From Phycisphaerales bacterium (GTDB lineage Bacteria; Planctomycetota; Phycisphaerae; Phycisphaerales; UBA1924), in the NCBI GenBank assembly GCA_019744815.1, contig JAIEUA010000006.1, forward strand, positions 186,001 through 250,000: a DNA stretch of 64,000 bases, written 5' to 3'. The first letter of the stretch is position 1; every line of letters begins with the position of its first letter. Below the pieces are notes generated by a model that saw only the letters and a program-made list of their open reading frames with translations, searched no databases and was not told the DNA's origin. A program made the position numbers and the translations under genes. Of the stretch, positions 24,406-33,787 are shown piece after piece.

Positions 24406-26349
24406 TCAGAAGCGGGGCTTTTCTTTCTTCTTCTCGGCGGGGGCTTCCGCGTCGCCGCCTTCGTCGCCCTCACCGCCACGGAACTGCTTGGCGGCGTCGC
24501 TGATGGCGGTGATGACGCTGATGGGGGCGTGGAAGCGGATGTGGGTGCCGCCGCCGTCGCCGGTGACGCCGAAGGCCATGGGGGGCACGTCGGCGGGGAC
24601 CTTGAGCTGAGCGGGGTTGCCGGTGAAGGAGAGGCCCATCTGGGCGAGGTCGAAGAGGCTCTTGGTGCCGATGACGCCGCGGATCATGCAGTTCTTGGGC
24701 AGCGGGGCGGTGGCGATGGCGAGGGACTTGTCCTCGGCGAGGGTGCCCTTGCCGTTGGCGGCGTCGAGGGCGGTCTGCATGACCTGCTCGTTGGGGGTGT
24801 AGGTCATGATGACCGAGTTCTTGGTGGTGGCCATGAAGCCGGACATCTGTCCGGTGGCGCCGAAGATGAACATGTTGAGCATGGCCATCTGACCGGCCAT
24901 GGGGTCGTTGGGGTCCATCTTGGGCTTCATGGTCCAGCGGTCGAGCTTGACGCCGGCGACTTCGGCGGCGTTATCGGTGAAGGTGGAGTCGATCTTCATG
25001 GGGCCGGCCATGGCGTCCATGCTCTTGAGCTGGTCCTTGAAGATGGCCTTGATGGCGGCGGGGTCGCTGCCGCGGGCCTGGTAGGTGACGCCGCTGAAGA
25101 GGCCGGCGCCGGCGAGCATCGCGGGGGAGAAGCCCCAGACGGCGTCGACGCCGTCGAGCTTGTCGATGGTCTTGGCGAAGTTCTTGAGGCCGGCGGTCTG
25201 GCCCTCGATCTGCTTGATTATCTGGTTGAGCTGCTCGGCCTTGGACTCGTCCTGCTTGGCCTGGCGGTTCATCTCGTCCTTGGCGGTGGCGATCATCTTG
25301 TCGGCGATGTCGACGGTGTTCTTGGCGATCTGGCGCAGGCCGGGGCTGGTGGTGTCGAGCGAGAGGGCGAAGAGGTAGGGGGCGTTCGAGAGCGAGGCGA
25401 GGGTGGCGTCGGCCTTGCCCGGGGTCTGGAAGAACCCGGCGATCTCGCTCTTGGGCTTGAACTGGGCGCCCAGATCGATGGTGAGGCCGGTGTCAGCGAG
25501 GCCGATGCCGAAGACGCAGGTCTGGGCGTCGCGGGCGAAGGCGCGGCCGACGGTCTCCAGCGGGGTGATGAACTGCTTCATCGCCTCTGGGGAGATGGCG
25601 GCGAACATGGGGTTGCCCATGCCTCCCCTGGGGCCGCCCTTCTTGGTTTCATTGATCATCTCATCGATGCCGGCGTTGATGTCGCCGGCGAGGGCGTCCA
25701 TGTTGGCGATGAGGATGATGTCGGAGGAGTCCACCGCGCGGTTGCCGACGGTGCCGAGGGCCTCTTCGTGGGCCTTGAGCATGTTGGTGCCGGGCTCGAA
25801 GGAGGAGACGATGGACTCGGTGCCGCCGAGGACGATCCACCCACCGCCGATGTCGCGGGCGTACATCTCTTCGTCGCCCATGCCGGTGACCTTAGCGACC
25901 TTGGCGGAGGCGTCGCCGCCCATCTCGGTGACCATCTTCTTGTAGTCGTCGGTCTGAGCGAGGAGGACGGAGCGTTCCATGGGCTCGGTCTTGGGCTTCT
26001 TCTTCTTGCCTTCGCCGGCGGGTTGGACGTCCTTGGGCTCGGGGAGCAGGACGAGCGCGACCGAGCCGTCCTTCTTGAAGCCGGGGGTGTTGCCGATCTC
26101 TTCGACCACGTCCTCGAAGCTCTCGATCTGCTCGATCTGGATCTTGCTGGCGAAGGTCTTGATGCGATCGGCGGTGCGCTGGAAGTTGTCGGTGGCGATC
26201 ACCGCGACGGCGTTCTTGGGCACGCGGTCGAGCGCGGCGGGGACCTTGGCGAGCGCGGCGCCGGCGACGAGCAGTACGGCGGCCACGGGGGTCAGGCGCA
26301 GCGCGCGGGACGGTTTCTGAGTGAGAACGCGGCGAGCGGAGACGAGCAT
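24406..26349 (-). CDS. Conserved secreted protein of unknown function
   Basis: Exported protein of 647 residues; no named domain recognised. The ATG at 26349 is chosen because AAAGGA lies just upstream on that strand and a clean signal peptide follows (RALRLTPVAAVLLVAGAALA, then KVPAALDRVPKNAVAVIATD). The opening motif, in which a protein-of-known-number of residues after cleavage reads as P-x-x-A-x-x-V-x-A-T-D, is reminiscent of planctomycete proteins annotated as hypothetical or DUF3352-like; this is a weak impression. The chain alternates helices rich in Lys/Glu with Gly/Met-rich turns (GGMGNPMFAAISPEAMKQFI). The C-terminus is acidic then basic (GGEGDEGGDAEAPAEKKKEK). It stands alone with its own terminator. 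Confidence 0.8.
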   Translation of the reverse strand: MLVSARRVLTQKPSRALRLTPVAAVLLVAGAALAKVPAALDRVPKNAVAVIATDNFQRTADRIKTFASKIQIEQIESFEDVVEEIGNTPGFKKDGSVALVLLPEPKDVQPAGEGKKKKPKTEPMERSVLLAQTDDYKKMVTEMGGDASAKVAKVTGMGDEEMYARDIGGGWIVLGGTESIVSSFEPGTNMLKAHEEALGTVGNRAVDSSDIILIANMDALAGDINAGIDEMINETKKGGPRGGMGNPMFAAISPEAMKQFITPLETVGRAFARDAQTCVFGIGLADTGLTIDLGAQFKPKSEIAGFFQTPGKADATLASLSNAPYLFALSLDTTSPGLRQIAKNTVDIADKMIATAKDEMNRQAKQDESKAEQLNQIIKQIEGQTAGLKNFAKTIDKLDGVDAVWGFSPAMLAGAGLFSGVTYQARGSDPAAIKAIFKDQLKSMDAMAGPMKIDSTFTDNAAEVAGVKLDRWTMKPKMDPNDPMAGQMAMLNMFIFGATGQMSGFMATTKNSVIMTYTPNEQVMQTALDAANGKGTLAEDKSLAIATAPLPKNCMIRGVIGTKSLFDLAQMGLSFTGNPAQLKVPADVPPMAFGVTGDGGGTHIRFHAPISVITAISDAAKQFRGGEGDEGGDAEAPAEKKKEKPRF

Positions 26350-26558
26350 CGAGAGTCCTTTCCTGAGGGTTCGGGCGGTTGGACGCGGTGGGATCGCCCT
26401 CAGAACGCGATTCGAGGGCGCGGTGTGAATACCACTTCTATCGGCTCGCGGACTGTAGCGAACCGGCGCGGAGCGGTGCCGCACGTTCCCCTACCGGGGT
26501 TGTTGGGAATCCCGCCTCAGGGATTCCGCGGGGGAGGTGAAGGCCTTGTGGTCCCCAT

Positions 26559-29500
26559 TCAGACCGAGGACTTGGGATTCGCCCGGTCTGGGGTTTCCAC
26601 AACCGTCTGCGGGGACTCGTCTTCGGCTTCCTCCGCGTCCTCGGAGTCTTCCCCATCCTCGGCGTCCTCGGCCTGGTCGGCTGCGGCGGCGTCGTTCTCG
26701 GTGGCATCCGGGGCGGCATCTTGGGCCTGGGAGGCGGCGGCCTCGGCGTTGAAGAGCTGGGCCTGCTCGGTGCCCTTGGGCGGCCACTGGATGCCCTGCT
26801 TGGCGGCCTCCTCCTTGGCCATCTCCTTCATCATCTCCCACTCGTCGATCGTGACCAGAACGTCACGCGCGACCGAGCCCTTGTGGTCGGAGATTATGCC
26901 GGCGATGCCCATCAGGTCGATCAGGCGGCTGGAGCGGGTGTAGCCGATGGCGAGGCGACGCTGGAGCAGCGAGACCGAGCCGCGGCGGGACTCGAGGACG
27001 ATCTCCACGGCACGCTCGAAGAGCGGGTCTTCCTGGGCGGCCTTGAGGCTCGCGCTCGAGTTGTTCTTGCTCTGGACGAGGCGTTCCTCGTCGCTGAGGT
27101 TGCCCAGGCCGCTGCCTTCCTCGCTGGGTTTGCGGAGGACCAGGAGCTGGCGCTCGAAGCTGGGGCTGGCGACTTCCTTCATGAACTTGACGACCTTGCG
27201 GATCTCTGCGTCGGAGACGAGCGTGCCCTGCGAGCGGATGAGCTCGTTGCTGCCGGGGTTGAGGAAGAGCATGTCGCCGTGGCCGAGCAGGAGTTCGCCG
27301 CCCTTGTGATCCAGGACGATGCGCGAGTCCATGCCGCTGGCGACCTTGAAGGAAATACGGCAGGGCATGTTGGACTTGATGAGACCCGTCACGACGTTCG
27401 CCTGCGGGCGCTGGGTCGCGAGGATCAGGTGGATGCCGACGGCTCGCGCCTTCTGGGCGATGCGGATGATGTGCCCTTCGACTTCCTTGGCCGTCATCAT
27501 GAGGTCGGCCAACTCGTCGATGATGAAGACCATGTAGGGCAGCTTGCGGGGAACGCGGGCGGCCTCCTCGTCGCTCTTGAGGTTCATCCGCTCCTTGAGC
27601 TCTTCCCAGGGCAGGTCGTTGTAGCTGGCGATGTCGCGGCAGCCGGCTTCCATGAGCAGCTCGTAGCGCTCGTCCATCTTGACCGTGGCCCACTCGAGGA
27701 TGGCCGCGGCCTTGGACATCTCGGTGACGACCGGGCACATGAGGTGCGGGATGTCCTTGAACTGGCTCATCTCGACCATCTTGGGGTCGACGAGGACGAG
27801 CTTGAGCTCGTTGGGCTTCCGCGTGAAGAGGAAGCTCATGATGATCGTGTTCATGCACACCGACTTGCCCGAGCCGGTGGTGCCGGCGATGAGCATGTGC
27901 GGCATGCGGGTCAGGTCGGCGATGAGCGGCTTGCCGGTCGCGTCCTTACCAAGGAACATCGGCAGCTTCATCTTGCCGAAGAGCTCGGTCTTGGACATGA
28001 GCTCCTTGAGCCGCACTTTTTCCTTGGTGGGGTTGGGGACTTCGACGCCGACGGTGTCGCGCCCGACCTGATTCGGAACGATGCGGATGTTGATGGCCTT
28101 GAGCGAACGGGCGATGTCGCTGGACACGGCCTGGATCGCGGCGACCTTGGTGCCGGGGGCGAGGCGGACGTCGTAGAGGGTGATGACGGGGCCGGACTGG
28201 ATTCCGACCACCTCGCCGCTGATGCCGAACTCCTTCATCGCGGACTCGAGTGCGATGCCCTGGTTGCGGACGATCTCTTCCAGCTTCTCGTTGAAGTTCT
28301 CCTCGGGCTCTTCGAGCGTGTCGAGGCCGGGGAAGCGGTAGCCCTCCATCTCGGTCTCGTGCTGCATCGACGCAAGGTCGGCGTCGGTGGCGATGGACTT
28401 TTCCTTCTGGCCGAAGGCGATGGGGAGCTTGGCGATCTTGTCGCGGAGAGCGTCGCGGTCGAAGACCTGGGGCGCGCCGGGGAGCTCGTCCTCGTCCTTG
28501 CCGAGGGTGGCGGGGGTCGCCGGAGCGCCGGCCGCGGCCATGGTGATGGGGGCGCTGGCCGCGCCGGTGGCCTTGGGAGCGGGGGCGACTGTCTCTTCCG
28601 ACTCGTCGGTGTCCTCGTCGTCGATGATGTCCGACTCGACGAGCGCGGCGGCGTTCTCCGGCTTGTCGGGGTCGATGACGCCCTCGGGGGTCTCGTCCTC
28701 GGGGGACGGATCGGGCAGGAAGCCGAACTCGGCGAGGCGGTTGCGGGGCGAGTCAAAGGCGGATTCGCCCGGCATCATGGCCTCGGGAGCGGCGTCGGCG
28801 TCGGAGGGCTTGCGGACGCGCTTGCCGGGCTTGGTCTCGGTGATAGTGGCGAGTTCGGTGTCTTCGCCGTTGTCGAGGTCGGTCGCGGCGACGCCTTCGG
28901 CGTTCTTGCCGCGGAGGCCCGACCAGAAGCGAGAGATGAGGCCGGCCGAACCCTTGGCGGTGGCGACCGTGGCCTTGGCGGCCGCGGGAGCGACGACCTC
29001 GCCGGTGAACTTGGCGGTGGCGGCGCCCGCGACGGCGGCGGCGGGAGCGCCGGTCTCACGCATCCAGCGCCAGGACCAGCCGATGCCCCAGTTGAGCCAT
29101 TCGTCGGCGGCGACCACGAGCCCGATGATGCCCATGCCGCCGATCCAGATTGCCGAGCCGACGGGACCGAAGCGGATGAGAAGCTGTTCGACGCCGACGG
29201 AGCCGATCGTGCCGCCGGGCAGGTCGGGGAGCGACGCGGTGTGCTTGAAGAGCAGGGCCTGGAAGCCTGCGACGCAGAGGGCGAGCATGGTGACGCCCGT
29301 CATGCGGAGCGCGAGATGCGAGAGGCTGGTGCCGACGACGCCGGAGATGAGCACGATGCCGCCGAGGGCGTAGAAGACCCAGGCGCCGGCGCCGAGGTAA
29401 TAGATGTTCCAGTAGGCGAGGGCCGCACCGAGCGTGCCGCACCAATTGTGCACGGGCGCGTTCGGCGGCCACTTCACGTGCGACGGCGGATCGCCGACGT

Positions 29501-29645
29501 CAAAGCCGATCAGGCTGAGCAGGACGAAGGCCCAGACAAAGAGGAGGAGGACCAGCCCGAGGCGACGGCCGGCGGCCGACATCGCCAGAGAGGGGCCGGA
29601 CTGGGAAGAGGCGGACGACTTGGAAGGTGAAGAGCGTCGGGCCAT
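26559..29645 (-). CDS. ftsK: DNA translocase FtsK/SpoIIIE
   Basis: Septal DNA pump that clears and aligns chromosomes at division. Length is 1028 residues from the ATG at 29645; a shorter start at 29582 is possible and there is no strong ribosome site at either. Order: four to five membrane helices (about residues 25-215), a long Ala/Pro/Glu linker, the alpha/beta motor with Walker A GTTGSGKSV near 585, Walker B-region LVLVDPKMVEM, FIIDELADLMM and ATQRPQANVVTG, and a winged-helix gamma domain near 872-940 (FERAVEIVLESRRGSVSLLQ, then RRLAIGYTRSSRLIDLM). An acidic tail of about 60 residues follows, which is unusual. The gamma domain predicts recognition of polarised chromosome signals. Confidence 0.97.
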   Translation of the reverse strand: MARRSSPSKSSASSQSGPSLAMSAAGRRLGLVLLLFVWAFVLLSLIGFDVGDPPSHVKWPPNAPVHNWCGTLGAALAYWNIYYLGAGAWVFYALGGIVLISGVVGTSLSHLALRMTGVTMLALCVAGFQALLFKHTASLPDLPGGTIGSVGVEQLLIRFGPVGSAIWIGGMGIIGLVVAADEWLNWGIGWSWRWMRETGAPAAAVAGAATAKFTGEVVAPAAAKATVATAKGSAGLISRFWSGLRGKNAEGVAATDLDNGEDTELATITETKPGKRVRKPSDADAAPEAMMPGESAFDSPRNRLAEFGFLPDPSPEDETPEGVIDPDKPENAAALVESDIIDDEDTDESEETVAPAPKATGAASAPITMAAAGAPATPATLGKDEDELPGAPQVFDRDALRDKIAKLPIAFGQKEKSIATDADLASMQHETEMEGYRFPGLDTLEEPEENFNEKLEEIVRNQGIALESAMKEFGISGEVVGIQSGPVITLYDVRLAPGTKVAAIQAVSSDIARSLKAINIRIVPNQVGRDTVGVEVPNPTKEKVRLKELMSKTELFGKMKLPMFLGKDATGKPLIADLTRMPHMLIAGTTGSGKSVCMNTIIMSFLFTRKPNELKLVLVDPKMVEMSQFKDIPHLMCPVVTEMSKAAAILEWATVKMDERYELLMEAGCRDIASYNDLPWEELKERMNLKSDEEAARVPRKLPYMVFIIDELADLMMTAKEVEGHIIRIAQKARAVGIHLILATQRPQANVVTGLIKSNMPCRISFKVASGMDSRIVLDHKGGELLLGHGDMLFLNPGSNELIRSQGTLVSDAEIRKVVKFMKEVASPSFERQLLVLRKPSEEGSGLGNLSDEERLVQSKNNSSASLKAAQEDPLFERAVEIVLESRRGSVSLLQRRLAIGYTRSSRLIDLMGIAGIISDHKGSVARDVLVTIDEWEMMKEMAKEEAAKQGIQWPPKGTEQAQLFNAEAAASQAQDAAPDATENDAAAADQAEDAEDGEDSEDAEEAEDESPQTVVETPDRANPKSSV

Positions 29646-29650
29646 GGGTG

Positions 29651-29712
29651 GTGGGGGAGAAGAGGGGGAACGAACAGGGGAGGAGGGGAACAGGGGAACA
29701 GGAGAGCAGGGG
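29651..29712. repeat. Purine-rich word tract before ftsK
   Basis: A run of imperfect GGGGAACAG / GGGGAGCAG words in the ftsK upstream region. The same kind of word (GGAGCAGTGG, GGGGCAG) makes up the inverted arms around nusG (family H). It lies between the divergent ftsK and LRR genes and may be a decayed single arm of that family. Confidence 0.5.
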
Positions 29713-29845
29713 ACGGGCCGAGCGGTCGCGTTGCGGGCGAGCGGCCATGCCGCCACCCGCGGCACGGGGCCGCGTGGGAGCGAGTGGAGGGAGTATCGGC
29801 GAGTGGGGTGGCGGAGGGGTAGAAAGTGCGCGGGTACCCTTGGCC

Positions 29846-30760
29846 ATGGCGAAGCGGGCCAGACTGGCGCAGCGGCGACCGGAGAACACCGCGGGGTCGG
29901 CTGAAGAACGCGAACAAGTTCGGGTCATTGAGCGGGCGTTTCGGGAGGACCTGAAACTCGACCAGGGTGCCACATTGACACCAAGTCGATTGGCGAGGGT
30001 CCGATGGCCGGTTTTCGTACGTGACCTGACGGATGTTGGCTGCGAGATCCTCGCGAGTGGTCGATTCAACGTGCCGTCCCTGTCGCATCTCTCGATTGAG
30101 AGTGACGGGGCAGTGAGCGACAAGGGCCTCAAGGCACTCGCGAGTTCCAAGTCGATGTTTCGTCGGGTCATTCAGTTGCAGCTCGATCTGAAGGACGTGG
30201 GAGTCCGTGGCGTTCGTTCCCTGTGTCGGCCGGACTCTGCGTTCCGTCGGGTTCGATTTCTCGACTTGAATGGCTGCCAAGTGCCTGCAACGGCGATCCG
30301 TGATCTCGGAGCCGCCCATTCTCCGTTTCGCCTGATTCAGGATCTCTCTCTTCAAGGATGCGATGTCGGTGATACCGAGCTTCGAGCCATGGCTTGTTCG
30401 CCATCTGGCTTTCGGCGCCTCTGGAGGCTCAGGCTTGGCTTCACGAGAATCACCGCTCGGGGCGTTGCGACGATGATCGCACGAGAGTCGAGCCTTGCCA
30501 AGCTGGAAGAACTTCACATAGGGGGCAAGACCGTCGACGATGCCGCACTCGCGATGTTCGGGTCGCTCGATTCGAGCCTGAGACGCCTCAAGCGGTTGTG
30601 CCTGATCGAAACGGGAATCACCGACGCCGGATTGATGCAGGCGTTGAGTCCTTCATCGCGGTTGCACTCCCTCCGCGCGATCGACATCGGCGGAGTACGA
30701 CTTTCGGCAAGGACGAGATCGTGGCTGCGCGTGCACGCACCGCATGTCACGGTGTACTAG
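29846..30760 (+). CDS. Leucine-rich-repeat (RNI/F-box LRR-like) protein
   Basis: Cytoplasmic repeat protein of 304 residues, role unknown. The ATG is chosen because protein-like composition starts there; the frame upstream runs through the purine-rich tract. About seven cysteine- or alanine-containing LRR units are visible, such as VRFLDLNGCQVPATAIRDLG, LIQDLSLQGCDVGDTELRAM, LWRLRLGFTRITARGVATMI and LKRLCLIETGITDAGLMQAL. This pattern matches the ribonuclease-inhibitor/GALA class. There is no signal peptide, membrane helix or enzyme domain. Codon use is less GC-biased than in its neighbours, which may point to a different origin. It diverges from ftsK and converges on the dehydrogenase gene, whose end overlaps its own by four bases. 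Confidence 0.7.
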   Translation: MAKRARLAQRRPENTAGSAEEREQVRVIERAFREDLKLDQGATLTPSRLARVRWPVFVRDLTDVGCEILASGRFNVPSLSHLSIESDGAVSDKGLKALASSKSMFRRVIQLQLDLKDVGVRGVRSLCRPDSAFRRVRFLDLNGCQVPATAIRDLGAAHSPFRLIQDLSLQGCDVGDTELRAMACSPSGFRRLWRLRLGFTRITARGVATMIARESSLAKLEELHIGGKTVDDAALAMFGSLDSSLRRLKRLCLIETGITDAGLMQALSPSSRLHSLRAIDIGGVRLSARTRSWLRVHAPHVTVY

Positions 30761-32193
30761 AAATCGTGTGGCCGATCGTCGAACGCACTGAACTCACTCG
30801 GCGTGTTCTGCCAACTCACCCACCGGCACCAGCGCTCGATCGCCCGCGGGCCCACGGCCGTGGAATCGGGGCGGTTGGTGGCGGGCCACGGGCCGCCATG
30901 GGTCATGGACTCGCAGACGCGGACGCCGGTCGGTATGCCGTTGAAGATGATGCGGCCGGCACCGAAGCGTCCGTTGTCGAGGAAGCGGCGGGCGGCGGCC
31001 ACGTCGTCGGGGGAATCGGGGTCGAACCAGATCGACATGGTGAGGCTGCCGGGGAACTCCATCGAGTCGCCGTCGTAACCGGCGTCGTCGACGACCAGGA
31101 CGCCGGGGCCGAACATCTCGGTGGCGAGCACGGTCTCGAACTGGGCGAGAGCTTCAGAGCCGACGCAATGCAGCACGACTGGGCCCCCGGGTGTTGGGTT
31201 GCCGACTCGGGTGACGTCGCGTGCACCAGCGACGATTGTCACGGCACGTTCGAAGCCGCTGGCGACCGAGGGCGAGAGCATCCGCCGCGGCGGGGTTTGG
31301 GCGAGCTTGGCCGCGAGCTTCTCGGCGAAGGAACGGCCGTCGCGGTTGCTGTGGAGGAAGATGATGCCGGGACACGTGCACTGCTGGCCGAAGCGCTGGG
31401 TGATAGACGCGGCGAGTTGGTCGATGATGGCATCGCCGCGTGACGCGAGGGCGGCGGGGAAGATCACGCTGGGGTTGACACTGCCCATCTCAGCGAAGAC
31501 GGGGATGGGTCGTTCGCGGTTGGCACCAAGTCGGTGCAATGCCGTGCCGACGGCAAGCGAGCCCGTAAAGCCAACCGCTGCAACCGCCCAATGCTCAATG
31601 AGATGCTTCGCCAGTTCGGCGGAGTTCGTGCCGTCGTCTTCGATGTAGCCGAGGACGTCGGGATCGAATCCCGCGGCCTTGATCGCGGCTCGGGCGGTGT
31701 CGGCGATCAGGCGGCCGGTGGCGCGGTGCGCGGGATGCTCTTTCACCACCACCGGGCAACCCGCGGCGAGGGCGGAGGCGGTGTCTCCGCCGCAGACGCC
31801 GTAGGCGAGCGGGAAGTTGCTCGCGCCGAAGACGACCACCACGCCGCGGAGCGGCACGAGGCGGGAACGCAGGTCGTGGTTCGGCCCGATCGCGTCGTTG
31901 GGGTTGGCCGCGGCGGGGGTGTGCGAGTCACGCGTCCAGCGGCCATCCTCAACGACGCCGGCGAACACCTCGAGCGTGCGGGTCATCCGGGAAAACTCGG
32001 GGGCGAGCTCGTCGGGCGTGAGCGCGGTCTCGGCTGAGGCGACAGCAATGATGCGATCGCGGGCGTCGGAGAGGGCGGCGGCGATGGCGCGGAGCATCGA
32101 GGCACGACGGGCGTCGTCCCGCATGTCCTGCTGCAACCAAAACGCTCTATGAAGCAGCTCCGTGGGATCGAAGGCGGCGGCTCGCATCACCAT
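30757..32193 (-). CDS. Aldehyde dehydrogenase, 2,5-dioxovalerate dehydrogenase-like
   Basis: NAD(P)-dependent oxidation of an aldehyde to an acid, probably alpha-ketoglutarate semialdehyde (2,5-dioxovalerate) to 2-oxoglutarate in pentose or uronate breakdown. Length is 478 residues from the ATG at 32193 (a second ATG lies at 32187). Seen: cofactor-site VVVFGASNFPLAYGVCGGDT, VVKEHPAH, VGFTGSLAVGTAL, catalytic Glu in VFAEMGSVNPSVIFP near 235, catalytic Cys in FGQQCTCPGI near 271, and ATEMFGPGVLVV. The FAEMGSVNP and GQQCTCPG forms are those of the dioxovalerate branch rather than the general FGGKSP / GQxC type. No other sugar-acid pathway gene is next to it, so the pathway remains a guess. The start region overlaps the divergent permease frame. 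Confidence 0.82.
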   Translation of the reverse strand: MVMRAAAFDPTELLHRAFWLQQDMRDDARRASMLRAIAAALSDARDRIIAVASAETALTPDELAPEFSRMTRTLEVFAGVVEDGRWTRDSHTPAAANPNDAIGPNHDLRSRLVPLRGVVVVFGASNFPLAYGVCGGDTASALAAGCPVVVKEHPAHRATGRLIADTARAAIKAAGFDPDVLGYIEDDGTNSAELAKHLIEHWAVAAVGFTGSLAVGTALHRLGANRERPIPVFAEMGSVNPSVIFPAALASRGDAIIDQLAASITQRFGQQCTCPGIIFLHSNRDGRSFAEKLAAKLAQTPPRRMLSPSVASGFERAVTIVAGARDVTRVGNPTPGGPVVLHCVGSEALAQFETVLATEMFGPGVLVVDDAGYDGDSMEFPGSLTMSIWFDPDSPDDVAAARRFLDNGRFGAGRIIFNGIPTGVRVCESMTHGGPWPATNRPDSTAVGPRAIERWCRWVSWQNTPSEFSAFDDRPHDF

Positions 32194-32233
32194 GCCGCGA
32201 GCGTATCCGATCGCATCCGGCATCGAACCCCGT

Positions 32234-33631
32234 ATGCTCTCGCCCGTGAGTACCGATCCCTCGCCATCGCCCGCGGCCGCCACCATCGACCTTCCCCGCA
32301 AGGTCGGCCTCTGGGGCGCCCTCGCCGTCATGGTCGGCGTCGTCATCGGCAGCGGCATCTTCCGCACCCCCACCACCATCGCCCAGAACCTGGGCGATCC
32401 CTATCTCATCCTCGGGCTCTGGCTCGCGGCGGGGCTGATCGCGCTGGCCGGGGCGCTCACGTTCGCGGAACTGGCGGCGATGCTGCCGCGGTCGGGCGGG
32501 ATCTATGTGTTTCTCCGCGAGGGCTTCGGGCCGTGCCCGGCGTTTGTGTTTGGCTGGACGTACATGCTGATCACCAAGCCCGCGGCGGCGGGCGGGATCG
32601 CGATCATCTTCGCCGAGCACTTCAACAAGCTCACCGGGTTCACGTGGAACGAGCAGATACTGACCTGTGTTGCTCTGTTCTTTCTAACGCTCATCAACGT
32701 GCTGGGCGTGAAGGGCAGCACGCGCTTTGCGATTGTGCTGACGGGTTTGAAGTACTTCGCGATCTTGGGCGTGATCGCGCTGGGGCTTTACGCGATGATC
32801 CGTGGCTTGATGGATCCGACGACGCTGCCGCCGGGCAGCGCGGGCGGCCTGCACAGCGTGGCGTCGCCCACGTCGCTGTTCAAGGCGATCGTGCCGGTGA
32901 TGGCGGCGATCATGTGGACGTACGACGGCTGGTCGGACGTCGGCGCGATCGCGGGTGAGGTGAAGAGCCCGGAGAAGAACCTGCCGCGGGTGTACCTGTT
33001 CGGGACGCTGGGCGTGATCGGGCTGTACATGCTGGCGAATTTCGTGTACCTCTGGCACATCCCGCTGGAGACGATGGCCCAGACCAAGACCGTTGCGCCG
33101 CTGCTCCTGGAGATGCTCGCCGGGCCGATCGGGGCGAGCGCGGTGACGGTGATCATCATCGCGTCCACGCTCGGCTCGTCGCACGCATCGGTCATGACCG
33201 GCGCTCGTGTGACCTTCGCCCAGGCCCGCGACGGACTGCTCTTCCGCTTCCTGGGGCAGATCCACCCCAAGTACGAAACACCCGCGGTCGCGCTGTGGGT
33301 GCAGCTCGCGCTCTCCTGCACCGCCGTCACGCTGCTAAAGGACTTCTCCAGCCTCGCCGACTCGTTCGTCTTCACGATGTGGATCTTCTATGGCATGGGC
33401 GCGATCTCGCTCTTCGTCCTCCGCGCGAAGCACGTGCACCATGAACGCCCCTTCCGGGTCCCGGGTTACCCGGTGGTGCCCGCGATCTTCATCCTCGCGA
33501 GCGTGGCAATGACGGTGCTGTCGATCCAGGCCGACCCGAAGACCACGCTGATGTGGATCGGCGTGCTGCTCGCCGGCGTGCCGGTGTACTACGTGTGGAA
33601 GAAGCTGTTCCCGGCGGCGGCGGCTTCGTGA
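32234..33631 (+). CDS. Amino-acid permease, APC family
   Basis: Membrane transporter of about 465 residues with some 12 hydrophobic helices, starting at GLWGALAVMVGVVIGSGIFR. The motif GSGIFR(T/S)P in helix 1 and the following KSPEKNLPR loop are signatures of the amino acid-polyamine-organocation superfamily, closest in feel to LAT/serine-threonine exchangers. The start is not certain: ATG at 32234 or GTG at 32246, neither with a clear ribosome site. A further in-frame start at 32162 would overlap the divergent dehydrogenase. Substrate is not predictable beyond a neutral amino acid. A family B double hairpin lies 16 bases after the stop and may end its transcript. Confidence 0.87.
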   Translation: MLSPVSTDPSPSPAAATIDLPRKVGLWGALAVMVGVVIGSGIFRTPTTIAQNLGDPYLILGLWLAAGLIALAGALTFAELAAMLPRSGGIYVFLREGFGPCPAFVFGWTYMLITKPAAAGGIAIIFAEHFNKLTGFTWNEQILTCVALFFLTLINVLGVKGSTRFAIVLTGLKYFAILGVIALGLYAMIRGLMDPTTLPPGSAGGLHSVASPTSLFKAIVPVMAAIMWTYDGWSDVGAIAGEVKSPEKNLPRVYLFGTLGVIGLYMLANFVYLWHIPLETMAQTKTVAPLLLEMLAGPIGASAVTVIIIASTLGSSHASVMTGARVTFAQARDGLLFRFLGQIHPKYETPAVALWVQLALSCTAVTLLKDFSSLADSFVFTMWIFYGMGAISLFVLRAKHVHHERPFRVPGYPVVPAIFILASVAMTVLSIQADPKTTLMWIGVLLAGVPVYYVWKKLFPAAAAS

Positions 33632-33646
33632 GCGCGGGGCCCGGCC

Positions 33647-33766
33647 CGGGTGCCACTGCCCGGCGGCTCGGAGCCGGGCCGTGCGAAGGCGCAGTGAGTT
33701 TCGAGACCTCCGCACGCATCACCCGCTCGCACGGTCTGGCTCCGAGCAGCCAGACCGTGGCACCCG
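33647..33766. repeat. Family B double-hairpin element, copy 1
   Basis: Two 40-base arms face each other (33647-33686 and 33727-33766), bounded by CGGGTGCCAC and GTGGCACCCG. Each arm is its own hairpin: CACTGCCCGGC / GCCGGGCCGTG around GGCTCGGA, and CACGGTCTGGC / GCCAGACCGTG around TCCGAGCA. The two arms match at about 34 of 40 positions, and most stem differences are paired so that each hairpin keeps its base pairing. Confidence 0.82.
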
Positions 33767-33787
33767 ATCTGATCTCTACGATCTCGC

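Noticed and set aside
24529-29630. Two very long plus-strand frames (24529-26943 and 26721-29630)
   Set aside because: They are antisense to the secreted-protein gene and to ftsK. Their products are monotonous in Gly, Asp, Glu, Leu and Val, as expected opposite GC-rich coding DNA, and the other strand shows clear domains.
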